Shown here in pieces: positions 30,901-40,368 of a stretch of 64,000 nucleotides of DNA (its first letter is position 1; each line of letters opens with the position of its first letter). The position numbers and the translations under genes are program-made. This DNA comes from Agelaius tricolor (Eukaryota; Chordata; Aves; Passeriformes; Icteridae), in NCBI GenBank assembly GCA_023055355.1, contig JALJCS010000010.1, forward strand, positions 21,963,001 to 22,027,000, written 5' to 3'. Below the pieces are notes generated by a model. The model did no database searches. It was not told the DNA's origin and worked only from the letters and a program-made list of their open reading frames with translations.

Positions 30901-32873
30901 AACAGCTGCTACATTTTTTGTCATTTACAAGACAGCCTACAGCTCAAATAATGAGTACAGACTGTGCAATCAAATAGTGAAGATTTGACAATTATTTATA
31001 GTTACTTAACTATAAAAATATTTAGATCCATTTCACGTATTCAAAGGAAAGCTTGATTGAATTTGTCTTTGAATTTCCTTCAATAAACTTTGAGAGCAAT
31101 CTCTGAACAATTAGTGCCTGTCTTTTGGAGCTGAGAGTGAGAGAGCTCCCAGGGGCTTGGTAAAACAAACACATTTCCATCTTTTTTAAAAGGATGCTCA
31201 AGGAAGCAATGGAGAACCTGCTTTGTTTTCTGGAAAGAAACTAGAGCAAATCAGCACACAACCTATTTACAAACACAGAAATGATACTTCAGTGAGTTAA
31301 AATTAGAAACACATGGAGCTCATCAACGAGAAATTGTTTCAGACCAATCTAATTTCTTTCTTTGACTTGATCACTTACCTCATGTGGGGGTATAAAGTAA
31401 GTCATGTACTCTGACTTCAGGGAGTATTTTCACACGTCCAATATGTTTTTGCTCTCAATTAAATTAATAAAATTTGTTCCAGATGGAAGTGCCCACAAAA
31501 TGCATGCACAGCTGGTTGGAAAAAGGAAATAGCTGGAGGCAGTAGCTATAGAATAATTGCTGTTGAACTGGGAAAGCATTTAATTAAAATTCAGTAAAAG
31601 TCTGTCCTGCATTTGATTTAGGCTGTTATTTTCATTAACAGTGTAAGTGATGGATTAGAGGATAATTTTACAGTTTGCATGGGATAGCAAGCTGCTGTGA
31701 ATTAATTTAAAATCAGGGGATGTGAATATAGAATTTTGAAGAAAAATAAGAAAAGTTCTAGAAGCAACACAAAATTATTCATTAATGACAGTTGCAAGTT
31801 AGTGCCCTTGAGAAGAAATAAATGCATAAATACAGATTTATGAACAACTGTCTGAGTAATATTAGTACCATAAGAATAGACTGGAGTGATACAGTAAAAA
31901 ATCATTCAATTCTGACAAGGCAATGTGTTTCTAGATAATATTAACAGCATTAGCAAGCATTTTGTATGTCAGAAGGAGGAGCTAAATTACTCAGTCTTGC
32001 CAAACACTGATGAGTCCTCACTTAGCAACAATAAACAGCCATCCCCATGCAATGCATTTTAAGAACAATATAGCCAAATTCAAGGAAATTTGGAAGACAA
32101 AGATAATAACAAGAGGGATTTTAAAAAGAAAAATTGAATAAAAGCTTCATCAGGCATCTGACACTGAAAAATGTAGTTATGTTTCGGAAAATAATGCATT
32201 GGTTATCAGTCATACTAGAGAAAGAATAAGAGAAAATTACTTAATTTACAGAAAAAAGTGTTTGGGACTTATTATTAGGAAAAGTTGAGAATGTTGCAGT
32301 ATTTCCCTCTCGAAAGTGTAAAAGTAGAGAGCTGAAGTATTCTTCGTTTAGAAGAATGATTCTGATGGGATTGGGATTCCAACAGCTTTCTTAATAATTT
32401 CACATATTGATTTATATTAAAGGAAGTGAAATCAAAAAGACATAGAGGGGAACCTCACAAAGTTTGGGAGACCTTAGTTTCTTTGATAGTTCAGACTATT
32501 TAATCTGGTTCTGTGGGATTTCTTCCGAAAGGATTTGCTTAGTCCTCCCTCCATCAGAGGAGGAAGATTTTGGATTATAATCTTTACCTTGTAACACCTT
32601 CTTTTTCTTTTCCTGGATGGGAATCATAGCACTTAAACTCTGCCAAACTGGCAACACAAATTTTGCTTGTGACAGTGTTATGTTCTCTTGTTTAAAGGCT
32701 ACTCCTCATTGGTAATTTTGCAGTTTTTCTAATACTTGTCCTGTTTATGTTCACAGCTACTTCAGAATTTTGAAATCAAAATTTCTCCCAAAACGGAACC
32801 AGTTCATGCCAAAACTCATGGACTTCTGACTCCTGGAAACTCCATCAATGTCAGATTTTCTGACAGGAAGTGA
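15602..32873 (+). CDS. CYP27C1: CYP27C1, mitochondrial cytochrome P450 (retinoid 3,4-desaturase), complete
   Basis: CDS = join(15602..15931, 20499..20689, 22327..22526, 24267..24476, 25765..25928, 28428..28594, 29370..29448, 30129..30332, 32757..32873); 553 residues, nine exons, all GT-AG and in phase. Known family role: NADPH/adrenodoxin-dependent conversion of vitamin A1 to A2 (3,4-didehydro) retinoids at the inner mitochondrial membrane. Motifs seen: basic N-terminal presequence; PGP at the start of the P450 fold; I-helix AGVDT-T (residues 361-366, split by intron 5); ExxR (KETLR, E418-R421); FRPERW (470-475); heme loop FGYGIRSCIG (492-501, Cys499); then RIAELEIHL, typical of adrenodoxin-dependent P450s. 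The start at 15602 is the first ATG after an in-frame TAA; Met10 at 15629 has a better context and could be used. No truncation seen. CYP27A1 and CYP27B1 are less likely because the core segments match CYP27C1 and the gene adjoins ERCC3. Confidence 0.95.
16248..16287. repeat. A-run / T-run pair in CYP27C1 intron 1
   Basis: An A-rich stretch (16248-16266) is immediately followed by a 20-bp T-run (16268-16287) inside the CpG island. The two can pair as an imperfect hairpin. Simple sequence. Confidence 0.7.
16695..16956 (+). promoter_or_regulatory. Possible second promoter / alternative first exon in CYP27C1 intron 1
   Basis: Inverted CCAAT (ATTGGCG, 16703-16709), a YY1-type ATGGCGGC (16745-16752), GC boxes, a 12-bp tandem repeat (16769-16792) and a good donor, CTG|GTGAGG, with GT at 16955-16956. 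Such clustering is common at TATA-less promoters. This could start an alternative CYP27C1 transcript or a non-coding RNA. No transcript evidence is available from sequence. Confidence 0.3.
17399..17462 (+). repeat. Polypurine tract
   Basis: About 64 bp that is almost entirely A and G on the + strand. Simple sequence with potential for triplex structure. Confidence 0.7.
18094..18120. repeat. Perfect inverted repeat, 12-bp arms, 3-nt centre
   Basis: Arms TTAAATTTAACA (18094-18105) and its exact complement (18109-18120) flank GTC. Confidence 0.85.
18200..18219. repeat. Perfect 20-bp palindrome
   Basis: GCACACAAAT followed by its exact reverse complement, with no spacer. Confidence 0.85.
19800..19815. 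repeat. (AT)n microsatellite
   Basis: Eight AT dinucleotides in CYP27C1 intron 1. Confidence 0.85.
19821..19860. repeat. 20-bp tandem duplication (imperfect)
   Basis: TTTCCAATCCTCT occurs twice at 20-bp spacing. Confidence 0.7.
20499..20689 (+). CDS. CYP27C1: CYP27C1 exon 2
   Basis: Acceptor tgctgtag ends at 20498; donor GTAAGT at 20690. Encodes QKHTQEYGKIFKSHFGPQFV through GRATGLIS plus two bases of Ala. Contains the conserved SIADRDMVAQVLRAEG segment. Confidence 0.95.
20690..22326 (+). other. CYP27C1 intron 2
   Basis: 1.6 kb, AT-rich, no recognisable feature. Confidence 0.85.
22327..22526 (+). CDS. CYP27C1: CYP27C1 exon 3
   Basis: Acceptor atttcttctag ends at 22326; donor GTAAGC at 22527. 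Encodes EGEQWLKMRSVLRQKILKP through NLFFKYSME plus one base of Gly. The W..R.......R pattern at the C-helix (residues W178 to R186) is the heme-propionate contact region of P450s. The methionine in KMRSV could start a short isoform, as annotated for some orthologues. Confidence 0.95.
22527..24266 (+). other. CYP27C1 intron 3
   Basis: 1.7 kb, no recognisable feature. Short open frames at about 23660-23980 have no family match and no splice support. Confidence 0.85.
24267..24476 (+). CDS. CYP27C1: CYP27C1 exon 4
   Basis: Acceptor tatgtgcag ends at 24266; donor GTAAGA at 24477. Encodes VATILYECRLGCLENNIPQ through SWDGLFKF plus one base. Well conserved with CYP27-family F-G region sequence. Confidence 0.95.
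25151..25176. repeat. 13-bp perfect tandem duplication
   Basis: GCTCATTCTGTGA repeated twice without spacer, in CYP27C1 intron 4. Confidence 0.85.
25675..25764 (+). CDS. CYP27C1: Possible in-frame 5' extension of CYP27C1 exon 5 (alternative acceptor)
   Basis: A strong-looking acceptor, a long T-run then cccctag, ends at 25674. Use of it adds exactly 90 nt (30 codons) with no stop and preserves the phase of both junctions. The added segment is basic (it begins NVQCSVRKVIAEWKQHK) and would sit between helices in the G-H region. I do not recognise it in CYP27 proteins, so it may be intronic sequence that is open by chance (roughly a one in four event for this length). Confidence 0.3.
25765..25928 (+). 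CDS. CYP27C1: CYP27C1 exon 5 (conserved acceptor)
   Basis: Acceptor atcccaaag ends at 25764; donor GTAAGC at 25929. Joining gives FKFS-QIHVDNKL, the form I expect from vertebrate CYP27C1, and a length similar to CYP27A1 in this region. Encodes through MLLAGVDT, the I-helix oxygen-activation motif, whose second threonine starts exon 6. A second acceptor 90 nt upstream is listed separately. Confidence 0.85.
25929..28427 (+). other. CYP27C1 intron 5
   Basis: 2.5 kb, AT-rich, with a T-run near 27355-27366. No exon or repeat family seen. Confidence 0.85.
28428..28594 (+). CDS. CYP27C1: CYP27C1 exon 6
   Basis: Acceptor tttttccttag ends at 28427; donor GTAAGT at 28595. Encodes TSFTLSWAIYLLAKHPEVQQ through AVLKETL plus two bases of Arg. 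Holds the I-helix end and the K-helix ExxR motif, whose Arg codon is split with exon 7. Confidence 0.95.
28595..29369 (+). other. CYP27C1 intron 6
   Basis: 0.8 kb, nothing recognisable. Confidence 0.85.
29370..29448 (+). CDS. CYP27C1: CYP27C1 exon 7
   Basis: Acceptor tctcactag ends at 29369; donor GTAGGT at 29449. 79 bp encoding the Arg completion, LYPVLPGNGRVTQKDLIIGG and YLIPKG. Matches the beta-sheet 1 region after the K helix. Confidence 0.95.
29449..30128 (+). other. CYP27C1 intron 7
   Basis: 0.7 kb, nothing recognisable. Confidence 0.85.
30129..30332 (+). CDS. CYP27C1: CYP27C1 exon 8 with heme-binding loop
   Basis: Acceptor gtttcctcag ends at 30128; donor GTTAGA at 30333. 68 codons: TQLALCHYATSYSEENF through LALIQ. 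Contains the PERW motif and the cysteine heme-ligand loop FGYGIRSCIG, followed by KRIAELEIHL, where the conserved basic residues bind adrenodoxin in this family. Confidence 0.96.
30333..32756 (+). other. CYP27C1 intron 8
   Basis: 2.4 kb, AT-rich, nothing recognisable. Confidence 0.85.
32757..32873 (+). CDS. CYP27C1: CYP27C1 exon 9 (terminal)
   Basis: Acceptor tgttcacag ends at 32756; TGA at 32871-32873. Encodes LLQNFEIKISPKTEPVHAKT through INVRFSDRK, the C-terminal beta sheet. Confidence 0.94.
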   Translation, partial: LLQNFEIKISPKTEPVHAKTHGLLTPGNSINVRFSDRK

Positions 32874-33383
32874 AACTCAAACATTTTGGAAGTGCTTGTA
32901 CTATTTTCATGGAAACAGGTTTGCATTTTGTGGAAGTTTAAAACATGCTTGTTCTCTGGTTTGTAGCTATTTGACAATATCATGAAGTTTTATGTTCTGC
33001 CTTAGTTCTAGCAGTACATAATAGCAATTACCTCTCCTGTAACAGTTAATTACACATATGAAAATACATAGCAAAAAGATTCCTTCTTGCACTGGGAATC
33101 TCCTTTTATCTGGGAGAATTCCTTGTAATAACAGCACATGCATTGAAAAAAGCCAACCAGAAGTAAATTCAGACATGTCAGTATCATTCAGTGGTTTTGT
33201 CATGCTGCTACTCAGTGAGTGCATTTGAGAGCAAGGGGATTATTATGTAATATGTGGAAATTAGCTGCATGTATAACTTTATATTTTCCTGTTTCTTGTC
33301 CTCCAGTGTTTTTTAAAAGTTTCCATGTAACAATGAAATTTTGAGATCATTTTTTAATATGTAAAAACATTTACTCTACATGT

Positions 33384-33389
33384 ATTAAA
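33384..33389 (+). terminator. Variant polyadenylation signal ATTAAA (CYP27C1)
   Basis: ATTAAA about 510 bp after the stop codon. Confidence 0.3.
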
Positions 33390-33526
33390 AAAAAAATTCC
33401 AGTAATATGAAAAGTAAGGATAGAAAAAATACAACATACATCAAGTTGTTTAGACTTGAAATACAGAACATATACAAATTTATCTAAACATAATCCCCAT
33501 AAAATGTTTTTATAGAGTTTAAAAAA

Positions 33527-33532
33527 AATAAA
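33527..33532 (+). terminator. Polyadenylation signal AATAAA (CYP27C1)
   Basis: First canonical AATAAA after the stop, about 650 bp downstream. Confidence 0.45.
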
Positions 33533-33714
33533 AGTCTTAAAAATGAAAGTTTAAATGTCACATTGGAGAGTTTGAAGCCAGGCATTGTTCTCATCACCAA
33601 AGCACAAGCCACTTTCATTGTTCTAGCTAATATGCCAAACCTAAATGTAAATATTAAAAGAAAGTAGTTGTTACATTCTTATCATTTAATTAAAATGCTA
33701 CTTTTGATTTTATT

Positions 33715-33779
33715 CTGTTCTTCAACAGTAAGAACTGGAAACAGTAAATTTTACTGTTCTTCAGCAGTAAGAACTGGAA
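33715..33779. repeat. Imperfect direct repeat (26 bp, offset 39 bp) with internal hairpin
   Basis: Copies at 33715-33740 and 33754-33779 differ at one base. Between and overlapping them is an inverted repeat with 9-bp arms (33740-33748 and 33750-33758). Confidence 0.75.
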
Positions 33780-34219
33780 TTTTCCTATTTTAACTTGCGG
33801 AACCCATAGGCAAATACAGAATTCTGTTGGATGGAAATGTGACTACTGAAGTATTCAGAGAAGTTTGTTTACTGTCTGGTGCCTAACAGAAAGAGTGGAC
33901 ACCTGGAAGTTTGGGTTTGGTCTTTTGGGAGTTGTTTTGTTTGGTTCGGTTTTTTTATTATGATTATTTTTCCTATGACAGCCAACAGAAAACTCTCCCT
34001 TTCATGATACTTTGGATAACTTTAGTATCACTGCACTAACCTTACATTCCCATTTTTGAGAGAAACCTTGTACCCTGTGTCCACATTATGCCTTGGACAA
34101 TGTTCAAACCTGCATATCCTACTATGGTACATATGTAATTATATATAGTTAACTGTTTACATGTCAGGCTCTGACTTTTTTGGGAGGTAGTTTACATGCA
34201 ATCATAAATATTTCAGCTA

Positions 34220-34225
34220 AATAAA
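34220..34225 (+). terminator. Polyadenylation signal AATAAA (CYP27C1, alternative)
   Basis: Canonical hexamer about 1.35 kb after the stop. Confidence 0.35.
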
Positions 34226-35101
34226 CTTAGCAAAAGTTTTGAAACTTGTTTTTTAAAATGACAAAATTTTTCTTTGGTTGTCTAGCCTTTGGAAGTCAAA
34301 GACAGGTTAGAAATTTAAAAACACTGTAGTTTTAATGGTGGACATGAAATTTCACATTGCCACCTAGCTACTACAGTTGCACTGTTAAAATATTTTGATT
34401 TCTTTTTGTGATGCCTTTTCAAGGTTTAGACAAAAGAGAACCAAAATCTCCTTTGTATGGATCTCCTATGCAAAATAATAACACTAAACAAAACTGGTCT
34501 GATCTACTAGAGGAATAAATGCCTACATAAGGACTTTAAAATATTATTATTGTGTTGAGCATATATGTGTACTGTAAGAAAACCAGGTATTCTGTAGGGA
34601 GTATTTTCCTTGAACAAGCCTGCCTTCTGATTTTTCCAAGCCTCCCAATTATTCCATCTTTCCTTTTTTTTTCCCTTTTCCATTGTTATTTTCAATTGTC
34701 TCCATCTTAAATCAAATGAAGAAATTTGTATTTGCCAGAGCCAGCTGACATCCCGAAGGAGATGCTTTGCAAAATCTGTTTAAAAGTCTATGGACTGAGT
34801 ATTTGACTCCATAACTCTGCCTGGTTTTGTTGACTTGGAGACAAGGAGCTCCTGCCTTGAATCCAAATTTGGATGCCATATGGTGCCTTCCTTTTGCTTT
34901 GTCATAGCATCATTAGAAACACCAGCCACTGCTATGTTGCAGTACATTTGCTGCTTGGTATGAGTCCCTAAGTAAAATGTCAGTGCAGAAGATGGAAGAG
35001 ACATTCTGAAATGCTTTTTGTAGCATTTGAACCTTTTAATGAAAACAGCCAGTATTTTGTTCTAATGGAGCACCTATCCATGTAAGTTGTCTTTTATACA
35101 T

Positions 35102-35107
35102 AATAAA
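35102..35107 (+). terminator. Polyadenylation signal AATAAA (CYP27C1, distal)
   Basis: Canonical hexamer about 2.2 kb after the stop, followed by a T-rich stretch that would suit a downstream element. Confidence 0.4.
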
Positions 35108-37461
35108 ATATTTATACAGAATTTACAAGGCTTTGTTCTTATTTTAATTACTATTTATATTGGCATTTTTCTTTAGCAGCCTCAAGTCTTTAACTTGTTG
35201 CATTGAACTGAAAGATTCACTACTCCATGGAAAAGTAATAGTTCAGCTAGAAAAGAGGGGGATTCTTACAAGAATTTAAGGTGTGTAATGAGTTGGCAAA
35301 AGGGGAGATAACATGTTAAGAGTACTGTCATTGTGGAGGAAAGGTACTGGCAAAGTTATCCAAGAAATACCCAAGGACTGACTCTAATGTTAATGTTTTG
35401 ATTAATTGCTTAATACACAGAAGAGTACTAAAGATATAAAGAAAAAAAGGCATAAAGTGTGAAAATCAAACCAAAACAACAACAAAACCAATCCAGAATG
35501 TAATAGAAATGGTCTCTAATTTAATAGCAAAATATATGTGTGTAGGAAATTAAAATAATTTATTTGAGGAGCTCGCCACTTGAAACTGTAATATGTGGAG
35601 GAAGGCTTAGATAATCACAGGTGACTAGAAAGTGCAAGTATGTGAGAATAATGAGAAATACAGCCTACAATGTATGGGATGCAATCTGACCTATTCTTCC
35701 CCAACTTCTGTCAGAGATACTTCTAAGTGCTATAATACAATGTGCCTCACTGTTCAAGAAGGGTAGAGTTTGATTTGGACAGATGAGGATACACTAAGAT
35801 TATCAGATTAATAGTTTCTGTGAGTGGAGAAAGGGTTATACTATAATGGTTTTTGCTCTGCCTCCCTGTGGTTTGCTGGCAGATCAAGCCCTGGCACATC
35901 TGGAAGCTATGTAACCATGGGGTTTGGAGAACTTGTTTTGTTGGACACAAAACTGCTGAGTTGATTTTGCTCTTTCCAGTTGGATTAGATAACAGGTAGT
36001 GGAAACATGGATATCTGCAAGAGATTAAATTTATCCTCAAAAAGTTTATGTAATTAGTCTAGAAAAGTGAATATTGAATGAGGACATAAATCTTCTCTTC
36101 AAATACCTTCAGGTTAAGCTCTTTACTTCTTAAGGCAAAGGACAATGCCTGTTCAAAACAATTATCACCAGTAACAATGAAAAATTAACTGGTGTGGAAG
36201 GTTTCAAACTATCAGGAGAACTAGAGTTTAGAATGAAGTCATTCTGAGACGTGGGGAAGACTTAAAAGAAGTTATCCCCAACCATGAAATGATAAAGAAT
36301 TCCATAAAAGATTTAACTCCATTCAGTCAGTTTGTTCTCTGTTTTTCCATACTCTCTTGTAGGCAAGGAAGGAATATACGAGGTCAGTGGTGAAATAGTC
36401 CCAGCATCAGCAACATTGTGTGCCAGTGGTGAATGAAACTTAGGAGCTTCTGAAATACCCCAGCTGTGACATGGCTGTGAAGATGCAGAGTAGGATGCCT
36501 GGCAGCTGTGACAGAAGCAGGCACTGGGGGTGAGTTTGGAGCTAGGGACAGAAGAGCTGGGCTGGTGCTGGGGACTGGGAAGGGAGGAGTGGGAAAGCCA
36601 CAGGAGTGGAGGCTTTGTGGCTGTACCAAATACCACAGGGGGTGCCAGCTCAGGAATGGTGAGGTGAGATGTGAACTGCAAGGAGGATGGGGCAGGCTGA
36701 GAGAAAAGGGATGAGGCAGGAATAGTTTGGAGTGTCTGTTGTGTACTATTTGCACTGCATTGAAAAAACAAGGCCACTGCTGGTTTTGATCACTGAGGTT
36801 TTTCCTTCCTATGCTATGTTGTCACATAATGTTTCTAACTTTAAAACATGCTATCATATAATTTCATAGAATTATTACAGATTTATATCTTTGATAATGC
36901 CAAACATTACCAGTGCATGCCCAGAGGAAGACTCAGAAGGGCTGTAACAAACCACTGATTCTCACTGCTCAGAACAATGGTAGTTTGCACTGGCAGGCTC
37001 CCACGGATGCAGATGAATCCAAGGGTTTTTCACCTCCTGAAGTGTCACAGAAGTGTCAATAGAGGATTTACAGGGGCAAGTGAAAAGCAGATGGTAGGAT
37101 GATCTAAACTGCTACCAAGTGATACTCCCAGCACTGTACAGCTACTGAGCACAGATGTAAATCCATGTGCCAATACCATCTCTGGGGAGGAAAACTGGGC
37201 CCCGACACATTGGACCCTTCTGATTTTTGAGAGGTGAGCACCTCTGTCATGGACTATATTTACTGAAGCAAGATACACTACAATTCCCTGGAATGTGCTC
37301 TGGAAAATATTTGGGAAGCGGTCCAAAGTTGCCAGGTATTTCTTATTCCTGTGTAGGTTTGGTTTTCATCTAAACCTTACACATGCAGTAGTAAATACTA
37401 ACGCTGGATAGAAAGGTATGAGGAGTAATTATTCTGGTACCTGATATTTAAAAAAAAATAA

Positions 37462-37475
37462 ATATATATATATAT
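37462..37475. repeat. (AT)n microsatellite
   Basis: Seven AT dinucleotides following an A-run. Confidence 0.8.
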
Positions 37476-37822
37476 GTACAATAAAAAGAAAAATATTTTA
37501 TCTGCTGTGATTAATGCACCTGTTCACTTCCCTTTTTCCTTTCCAAAGCGTACTTACAACAGAAAACAAGTATATGTATTTATATATATATGTATGCTAA
37601 GAGCTTGCAAATATTTATTCATGTTCTTGCTGAAAAAAACAAAAGACCAAAACATGTGAAATGTCATGTGAGTATTTAAAAAATAATTTCAGCTGAGTTT
37701 CCCCTGTGTTTCCAAAAGGATTTTCAGGAAACCACTGAAAATACTACACTGTGGTTTTGGTACCACTAGGTGGTGCTGCCTTTATATTATTCCTTAGTGA
37801 AAGTCTGGGATTATGTGTCTGG

Positions 37823-37851
37823 AAAAAAAAAAAAATATATATATATATATA
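37823..37851. repeat. A-run plus (AT)n microsatellite
   Basis: A13 directly followed by eight AT dinucleotides. Confidence 0.85.
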
Positions 37852-38384
37852 GCTAAGAGCAATGTACTTATGGCTTCTTAAAGATAGAGGAGTTTGGTTA
37901 CACTTGTTTCATAAAGTCTCTTTGCCCCTGTACATGCAAACAGTCTCAATTTCTGTTCATCTTTTGCATGTCCTTGCTCAAAATGGGAATTTGCATGTGG
38001 AAAAAAGTAGAGCATGTCCAAAGTTTCATATGGGAAACGTTTTGTTAGAGAAAATCCAGCCTTTGCAGTCCTGTATGGCTCCTGCAGAGATTTGTCTTTA
38101 ACAGTTTGTTAATCATTGAGCTTTGACACTCTACCTGTTATCATGCAAAATTCAAAATAAAGCCAGTTCCTACTCTGAAGAGATCATAGTCTAGGTGAGA
38201 TAAGAGTAAAGGAGACAGGAAGTAATTGAGGGGGATATTTGTGTGTTTCAGACTCTACTGCAGTAAACATTGCAGCAAACAGGAGATCATCTGACAGCAT
38301 TTAGAGGGTGTTGTAGCAATCTTGGCAATGTTTAAAACTCAGTGTTTGCTCTCAAATGTTTATCTAGTTGAGAAACAATTTCAT

Positions 38385-38416
38385 TGAAGTGTAAACTCAC
38401 TGAAGTGTAAACTCAC
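38385..38416. repeat. 16-bp perfect tandem duplication
   Basis: TGAAGTGTAAACTCAC twice without spacer. Confidence 0.85.
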
Positions 38417-40248
38417 TGCAGCAGCCCACTTGACTCAGACAAAAGGAAGGCTGGAGTCAGGGATTTTGGAAAGAAGTGTCTAAGGGATGAACGACTGCAA
38501 GAGAATGTTTGCCACCACAGCTAAGAATGGGATAAGAAATATTTGGACAAGCCTTTCTCACTTTCAGCAGCTCAAAGAGCTCATGAAGCTCTTTGTCTCC
38601 TTTATGCAGACAGGGGTGAACACTTGAATTTGCGTGAAGATTCCCAAATAATGCAGAGACAGTCTCATCCCAGATGCAAAAAGAAGAATTAAGTCTAGTG
38701 GATTAGAGAATCAGAAAGGTATGCAGAGAGTCAGTTACACATATCTGGAGGGACTTGACTAAACATCTTCATCTAAGAAGATACCACTGAAAAGGCAATC
38801 AGTATTTCTAATTTTCCTAATGACTATCACATTTATAGATGCTTCTCTTATGGTCACAAATTCATAAATAATAAATGCATAGTAATCATGATAACTTTAC
38901 CAAACACCTGTTATTTTCAGATGAAGTTGTATGAAATAACATGCATTTCTTTCCACAAAGAATGAAGGCACCACATTCATCCAAGAAGTAATCATTCACT
39001 GGTTGCTTGTCAGGCTTAGTTTTGCAATATAAATAGATATCAGCTCCAGGAAGTGTGGGCAGCCATTTGTCTCACCTCTGTCCTACATTCTATTTTTAAA
39101 ATGGTTACAAAACATCCCAACTTTGCAGATTTCTGAGACATAAATCTCGGCTGGCAAAGCTTTCTAACTCCTCTTGTGATGCAGAGATCAATCATCACCT
39201 CTGCAGGGAATGGCTACACTTCTCCATCCACTGGTCATGTCAGATTAGATTGAGGCAGGAAAGATCTGCCATGCTGCTCCAGCAGAGCAGATGTCTATTG
39301 TTTCTATGTTTTCAAGGCTGTAAATTTTAGGCCCACACTGAACAGTTTCATTGTGTTGAATTTCTCTTTCTGCATCTTCTGGGACTGGGTCATCTCAGCT
39401 GACAAAGCTTCATTAGCAAATGCATAGGTAGAGATTAATGTTTTAATCTGTCTCGATTCTGGGTCACATTGGAATGCAAGAGTACTGATTGTAATTACTG
39501 CAGTTGTGTTGATGTATAATTTGGTATTATGTACTTGCATTATTATTTTTGATGTTGGCATTCCACCACACAATACTAGAGGCAAAACCAAATGAAATTT
39601 ATGCTGTTATTTGGCTAGAAAATAATTACAATTAGCACATTGTCTTTTTTTCTACTGGAACACAAAATAGTGGGCTACTAATGATTTTCTGCCATGAGAA
39701 GTGATTAAATATCAATTGTGATATTCATGTAAAATTAAAATGAGTTAAATTACAGAAAAACATACAGTGGATGGGGAATAACCTTACATTCCCAGATGCT
39801 GGGTTAGGTCAGGGTCCTCAGGCGTTTTCACTGAATTGGCTACTTCTCAGAGGAGAAAATCTTGCTAAGCCTTTGCTTTACTTCAATGACTATGATGTAA
39901 CTGCACACTGATATGAAAATAGAGAGGACAAAACAACTCATTATTTTTAGATGTCTTTAGGAAACAAATGGAAGCATTCTCTTCATTGGTTATCAAAACG
40001 CACTTGACATCTAAAGTTTGGAAGTAGAATGTTGAACAATTTGACTGGAAAGAGAGATATTTAGTGCCAGCACCAGGGAGCAATGAGAATCTATTATTTA
40101 TTTCTCCAGGATCTGTAAAGAAGGACTAAAACAAGGAAGGCTTGTCATGCTTTAATGTTTGTTCAACTATTTTTTAAGGGGCTGGTCACTCATAAAAGGG
40201 TAAGACCTGCTAGCTAGAAGATACTTTCTTTAGTTGGTTTTGGTAAAT

Positions 40249-40368
40249 CACGCTGGAAAGGAGATACCATCAAAGCAATTGAGGGAGGAAAAAAAGAAAA
40301 TTACGAAATGTAGGCAATTTAGAGACTGTGAGAAGATGGACCGGGATTCTCTCAGAGCAGTGCAAAAC
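40249..40368. repeat. Degenerate left-edge partial unit of the satellite
   Basis: Aligns to the distal B half-unit starting at CACGCTGGAAAGGAGATA, but has several substitutions and indels over the first 90 bp (for example, the AAATTTGGGAAATTTGGG stretch is disrupted). From about 40340 it matches the array consensus. It marks the true left boundary. Confidence 0.85.

Larger units (their letters stand above)
32874..33550 (+). other. CYP27C1 3' UTR (probable minimum)
   Basis: From the stop codon to just past the first canonical AATAAA at 33527. An ATTAAA at 33384 could end it earlier, and later signals at 34220 and 35102 would extend it to about 2.2 kb. Confidence 0.5.
35110..40248. other. CYP27C1-satellite intergenic region
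   Basis: About 5.1 kb, mostly AT-rich. A purine-rich and GC-richer block (about 36500-36720) opens overlapping minus-strand frames of low complexity. No supported gene. Confidence 0.65.

Noticed and set aside
36313..36777. Minus-strand open frame of 154 codons
   Set aside because: Ser/Pro-rich low-complexity product opposite a purine-rich strand, with a second overlapping frame; no splice or domain support.
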